Below are positions 60,628-64,000 of a stretch of DNA of 64,000 bases, piece after piece. The notes beneath the pieces are model-generated. The model ran no database searches and was not told the DNA's origin. It was given only the letters and a program-made list of their open reading frames with translations. The stretch comes from Martelella alba (GTDB taxonomy: Bacteria; Pseudomonadota; Gammaproteobacteria; Enterobacterales; Enterobacteriaceae). Position 1 is the stretch's first letter, and the number at the start of each line of letters is the position of its first letter. Location: assembly GCF_005217455.1 (NCBI RefSeq), contig NZ_SZPQ01000030.1:1-64000 (forward strand), written 5' to 3'. The position numbers and the translations under genes were made by a program.

Positions 60628-61140
60628 TTATCCTTGTTCAGTGAGTCCGACATGGCCGCTCTCTAAATCCACCTGGCTGTAAAAGGTGAAATCCGCCGGT
60701 TCCGGCGACCCTCGGAGCCGGCCCTGAATCACAAATGACAGCAGGTACGGCGAGAGGGATTCCGACGATAGCGGGTCGATGTGCAAACCGTCCGCCGCAA
60801 TTCTGGGCTCGAAACGCAGAATGGCTGTTTTGATGGCGGCGGCGATTTCCGGCGGGCCGAGCTCTGAGACCCGCTTGCCCGCCAGCGGTGGTAAACCGAA
60901 TCGCAGCACGTTGCTGGCCAGATGGCCCTCGGTTGCCCATGTGTCGGGATAATGCGGCCGGGCGCAGTTAAGCAGTAATTGCAAATGGGCCCGCACCGAG
61001 TCGCGCATTATCCGCCGATCGTCGCCAACTGGCTGGTCAGGACCGGGCGGGATACCGGCCAGCCGCTCCAGCAGCAGCGGCGGGATCAGCCGGGTACGGC
61101 GGTAGGGGGCGCCGGCCGGCGGTTTGGCGGAAGTCGTCAT
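60628..61140 (-). CDS. tssE: TssE, T6SS gp25-like baseplate protein
   Basis: The 170-residue protein fits the GPW/gp25 family: an RDSVRAHLQLLLNCARPHYPDT N-terminal helical segment, GLPPLAGKRVSELGPPEIAAAIKTAILRFEPRI and a YLLSFVIQGRL strand near the C-terminus. It connects wedge and sheath. ATG 61140 has AGGAAA about seven bases upstream; an upstream ATG at 61185 would overlap the DUF3540 gene. It ends seven bases before tssF. Confidence 0.87.
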   Translation of the reverse strand: MTTSAKPPAGAPYRRTRLIPPLLLERLAGIPPGPDQPVGDDRRIMRDSVRAHLQLLLNCARPHYPDTWATEGHLASNVLRFGLPPLAGKRVSELGPPEIAAAIKTAILRFEPRIAADGLHIDPLSSESLSPYLLSFVIQGRLRGSPEPADFTFYSQVDLESGHVGLTEQG

Positions 61141-61174
61141 AGCGGTTTCCTGACGTGTCGTTATGTTCGGTGTT

Positions 61175-61807
61175 TCAGCCCACATGAATCTGCTCGGCGT
61201 CCAGTTTGGCGATGGCTTCGGAAGTCATCAGCAAATGTTTGCCATGCAGTCGGGCGTAATCCTCCGCCTGGCAATCCCATTGCCCGACGCGGACGTGTTC
61301 GGTATGGGTCACTTTGCGCAACAGGCGTTGACTGATGGATACCGTGGTTTGCCAAACCGTTTCCAGGCTTTTGCCGGCCAGGGTGCAACGGGAAATCCAG
61401 GCCGATAGCGAACGGCCTTGATACGCCAGTTCCTTGATACGGCAATCTCCCCGGCCGCTGTCGATGGCTAACTCCCGGCTATCAAGGGATAGCGCGGCTG
61501 GCGTGGCCAGCGTCAGATCGCCTTGCGGCGCAATCCGCAAGGGGCCGGGAACGTCAAGCGTATAGGGCAAGCCGGCGTCGGTCCGTTCCAGGACCGCCAA
61601 CAGCCAAAGCTGGGCGCCATTGCCGGCGATAAGCACCAAATCGCCGGTCTGCGGTTGCAAAAGGCAACTGGCGGCCTGACGGCACTGCCAGCCGCGCTGC
61701 TCGTGTTCGACGATAAAAAATCCTTCCGGCAGCGCATCGGCCACCCTCCCCACAGCCTGCGACGGGGGGGCCGCCGTCAGGGAAAAACGACTATGCCGCG
61801 TGTTCAT
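61175..61807 (-). CDS. DUF3540-family T6SS-associated protein
   Basis: This 210-residue protein resembles the DUF3540 family: an N-terminal strand-rich part (QAASCLLQPQTGDLVLIAGNGAQLWLLAVLER), a short stretch of LXL-type repeats in the middle (LTLATPAALSLDSRELAIDS) and SLETVWQTTVSISQRLLRKVTHTEHVRVG in the C-terminal part. In other genomes this family is encoded beside VgrG, DUF2169/pentapeptide and DUF4150 proteins and is thought to help load effectors, though its mechanism is not settled. ATG 61807 follows AAGAG. It precedes tssE by 34 bases in the same operon. Confidence 0.7.
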   Translation of the reverse strand: MNTRHSRFSLTAAPPSQAVGRVADALPEGFFIVEHEQRGWQCRQAASCLLQPQTGDLVLIAGNGAQLWLLAVLERTDAGLPYTLDVPGPLRIAPQGDLTLATPAALSLDSRELAIDSGRGDCRIKELAYQGRSLSAWISRCTLAGKSLETVWQTTVSISQRLLRKVTHTEHVRVGQWDCQAEDYARLHGKHLLMTSEAIAKLDAEQIHVG

Positions 61808-61872
61808 AATGCTCTTGGCTACCTCTCTCAATGGATTTATGTCATTCCTGCTCTGGTCCCCCCCGCGGGAAT

Positions 61873-62940
61873 TCAAGCCCGGGTATTTTCCCGCCAGCAT
61901 TCCGCCGCATACAGGGCCTCATCCCTTTCCAGGATGCCCCGGCGATGGGAAAACACGCTTTGCCGTTGGTCGGCCCGGTGCAACAATGTCCGTTCAAAGC
62001 GGGCCTGGCGCAAATCCGCCGCGCGCATATCCGACCGGCTTAAATCCGCGTGGCGCAAATCGCAAGCGACCATTCGGCTATCGTTTAGGCAAGCTTGCCT
62101 GAAGAGCCCGTGACGCAGGGAACTGTGCGAAAAATCGGCCGAACGGAGATTGGCGCAAAGAAATTGCCCGTGGTCCAGTCGGCTGTGTCGGCAGCGGACG
62201 TCTTGCAAATCGCACGCGTTAAACAAGGCTTTTTCACCGTCTACCCCGTCCAAGCAGGCGTGTTGCAGCGCGGCGCCGCTGAAATTACATTGTGTCAGCC
62301 GGGATCCGGTGAAATCCGCCCCGTCCAGGGAATTATCGTTGAACTGGCAGCACAGAAATTGCTGATCGCGGTAATCATTTCCGCTGTGCCGGCAGCGAAA
62401 GAAGACGCTGCGCTCAAAGTGGTTGCCGCTGAAACGCGCGGCGCGCAGATCAAGTTGGAACAGTGTGGCGAGCAAAACCCGGCAATCACGAAAAACCGTC
62501 CGGTCGAAAAGGGTCCGGCAGAAATGCCAGTGCCGCAAGGTCGCCCGCTCAAAGCCGGCGCCCGCCAGGGAGCCTTCCAGCATCTGGCCGTCGCGCAGGT
62601 CGGCGGCGTGGAATAGGCCCTGCGCCAGGGAGCAATCGGTAAACAGCGTCTCTTCCAGAATGGCGTGACTGAAATCGGCTTGCGGCAGCAGACAATGGGT
62701 GAACCGGCATCGGCTGATCCGATGATGGCGCAGATTCGCCTGTTCCAGCCGGCAGCGCTCAAACAGGCATTCCTCCATCCGCCGGCCGGATGCGGCGAAT
62801 TCGCGGAAGGTGACATTCACGAAAATCGCGCCGAGCAAATCCACCTCCGCCAGCGAGCCGCCATCCAACGTTACCGCCTCGATAATTTCGCCGCGGTGGA
62901 TTTTGCGTCGCAGCGCCTGCGCAGATAGAGCGCCGCTCAT
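61873..62940 (-). CDS. Pentapeptide-repeat protein, T6SS-linked
   Basis: The 355-residue protein consists mostly of A(D/N)LXX/FXX-type pentapeptide repeats (for example AEVDLLGAIF, ADFSHAILEETLF, ANLRSADFSHSSLRHGLF, ADLSRSDMRAADL), which fold as a right-handed quadrilateral beta-helix. ATG 62940 overlaps the stop of the preceding gene as ATGA. Repeats are rich in Cys, His and Arg (FRRCRHSGND-like stretches). Pentapeptide proteins of T6SS clusters accompany DUF2169 and DUF3540 and probably act as adaptors or structural helpers for spike-borne effectors; the precise role is not known. Confidence 0.85.
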   Translation of the reverse strand: MSGALSAQALRRKIHRGEIIEAVTLDGGSLAEVDLLGAIFVNVTFREFAASGRRMEECLFERCRLEQANLRHHRISRCRFTHCLLPQADFSHAILEETLFTDCSLAQGLFHAADLRDGQMLEGSLAGAGFERATLRHWHFCRTLFDRTVFRDCRVLLATLFQLDLRAARFSGNHFERSVFFRCRHSGNDYRDQQFLCCQFNDNSLDGADFTGSRLTQCNFSGAALQHACLDGVDGEKALFNACDLQDVRCRHSRLDHGQFLCANLRSADFSHSSLRHGLFRQACLNDSRMVACDLRHADLSRSDMRAADLRQARFERTLLHRADQRQSVFSHRRGILERDEALYAAECWRENTRA

Positions 62941-64000
62941 GAAGCCGCTCCTTGTCCCGGCAGGGTTTTGCATTGCGCCAGGTAGGCGCCGTCTACTTGT
63001 GTCAATGGGTCCATAATGGCCTGGGATAGATCGGCGCGAAACAGGCAGGCGGCCCGCAAATCGGCTCCGTTTAGCCGGCTTTTCTGCAACAACGCGCCGC
63101 CGAGATCGGCCCGTTCCAGTCTGGCGCCGGACAAGTCGGTTCGGATAAACAGACAGTCACGGGCGTCCATGGCGGTTAATCGCGCGCCGGACAGGTCGGC
63201 CTCGCTAAAATCGCAGCCGCAGGCCTGCGCCCCGCTGAAGTCGCTGCCCGCCAGCATAATGCCGCGGAAATTGACGTGCCTGAGCCATCCATGACGAAAA
63301 TCGCTCCGCCGGATTCGGCTATCGCCGGTAAAAACGCAGTCGGTTAGCCGGCCATGCTGAAAGCACACGCCGTCGAGGGCCGTGCCGATAAAGGCGCAAT
63401 CCGTCAGTTGCGCGGCGCTGAAACTGCTGTCCGCCAGCGCGCCATGCAAAAAGCTCATTTGCGACATCCGGCTGTGGCTGAAATCCAGTTGTTCGGCATT
63501 CTGCTCCAGAAAAACACTGCGGGTGAAAACCGCGTGCCGAAAGCGGCAGTGGCGCAATCGCACCTGGCGGAACAGCATTCCCTCAATCACCGCGTGATCG
63601 AACCGGCAATGGGCGATATCCGCGCCCTGCAAGGGCGTTTCCGCCAGCCGGACAGCGGTAAACAGGCTGTCGCGGCACCGGGCGCCGGCCAGACAGGCGC
63701 CCTCCAGACGGCTGTGGTTCAGTGTGGCGCCGGACAGCGAGGCGTGGGCCAACATCGCTTCGCGCAGATCCGCATGATCCAGCCGGCAGTGATCCAGTAT
63801 CGCGCCTTCCAGCAAAGCCTGGCGGAAATCGCCGCCGCGCAGATCCATGCCGCTTAAGTCGGCGCCGGTAAGATTCATTCCCTGGCAATGGCCGCCGCCC
63901 GCCAGTTGATCCCGAACCTGTCGCCGCAAACATTGCGAACTTCCCTGATCAAGGGCGGGCGCCGGTCCGCGGCTGTCGGCGGAATGCCGATAGAGCCAGT
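62937..64000 (-). CDS. DUF2169/pentapeptide-type T6SS accessory protein, 5' part beyond the window
   Basis: An open frame of 354 codons runs off the right edge. Its C-terminal 310 residues are pentapeptide repeats (MNLTGADLSGMDLRGGDFRQ and onward), ending GAYLAQCKTLPGQGAAS. In-frame sequence upstream of the apparent TTG at 63929 continues to the window end (WLYRHSADSRG), and this wording resembles the region that joins a DUF2169 domain to repeats in larger T6SS accessory proteins, so the true start lies outside. It overlaps the next gene by four bases. Together with the PAAR-like and DUF3540 proteins it forms the usual accessory quartet for effector loading. The DUF2169 identity needs the missing part. 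Confidence 0.7.
   Translation of the reverse strand, partial: WLYRHSADSRGPAPALDQGSSQCLRRQVRDQLAGGGHCQGMNLTGADLSGMDLRGGDFRQALLEGAILDHCRLDHADLREAMLAHASLSGATLNHSRLEGACLAGARCRDSLFTAVRLAETPLQGADIAHCRFDHAVIEGMLFRQVRLRHCRFRHAVFTRSVFLEQNAEQLDFSHSRMSQMSFLHGALADSSFSAAQLTDCAFIGTALDGVCFQHGRLTDCVFTGDSRIRRSDFRHGWLRHVNFRGIMLAGSDFSGAQACGCDFSEADLSGARLTAMDARDCLFIRTDLSGARLERADLGGALLQKSRLNGADLRAACLFRADLSQAIMDPLTQVDGAYLAQCKTLPGQGAAS

Noticed and set aside
1-64000. Search for tRNA or rRNA genes, CRISPR arrays, insertion sequences and attachment-site repeats
   Set aside because: No cloverleaf-like sequence, spaced direct-repeat array, transposase or integrase frame was seen by eye.

Overview
The window is chromosomal-style DNA from a Gram-negative gammaproteobacterium, most probably a plant-associated member of the Enterobacterales (Pectobacteriaceae, Sodalis or Erwinia-like). 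The reasons are an OmpC/OmpF-type porin, a KdgM-family oligosaccharide porin, densely packed operons with ATGA start/stop overlaps, a plant-responsive type of LuxR regulator and a type VI secretion cluster. I see no rRNA, tRNA, insertion sequence or CRISPR array. Most of it is accessory metabolism: six or seven small uptake and catabolism modules side by side, each with its own local regulator, followed by a secretion system.

Layout. 1-191: start of a general porin (reverse strand, cut by the edge). 0.45-6.5 kb: ABC importer (binding protein, permease, ATPase) with a CobW-type GTPase and a dihydroorotase-like cyclic amidohydrolase, divergent from an IclR regulator. 6.6-14.2 kb: a peptide-type ABC importer headed by an unknown 98-residue protein, divergent from a LuxR solo of the PipR/OryR group and a proline iminopeptidase. 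Two related palindromic boxes mark the two target promoters. 14.3-17.7 kb: GntR regulator, UlaG-like metallo-hydrolase, small membrane protein and MFS transporter. 18.2-29.4 kb: sugar catabolism, namely a DeoR-ribokinase fusion, two paralogous DapA-family aldolases, an MFS and a DMT transporter, a TetR regulator, an L-fucose-isomerase-family enzyme, an FAD oxidoreductase and a LacI regulator. 29.6-36.4 kb: an oligosaccharide locus (GH88 unsaturated glycuronyl hydrolase, AraC regulator, DUF2264 protein, LacY/RhiT-like symporter, KdgM-like porin). 36.4-44.8 kb: creatininase-family hydrolase, GntR regulator, and a second complete peptide-type ABC importer ending in an isoaspartyl peptidase/asparaginase. 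44.8-45.6 kb: a DsbA-like periplasmic thiol protein.

45.97-64.0 kb is a type VI secretion cluster built as two converging operons. Forward: PAAR-like protein, tssJ, tssK, tssL, tssM, tssA, a single gene encoding TssB fused to TssC, hcp and a TagH-like protein without its FHA domain. Reverse: a pentapeptide/DUF2169-like protein (cut by the right edge), a second pentapeptide protein, a DUF3540 protein, tssE, tssF and tssG. VgrG and ClpV are not in the window and may lie beyond the right edge.

The two most notable items are the in-frame TssB-TssC sheath fusion and the PipR-like plant-signal locus, whose two boxes sit at the same distance from their candidate -10 elements. All functions are read from translated sequence and motif recognition. 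No database search was run.
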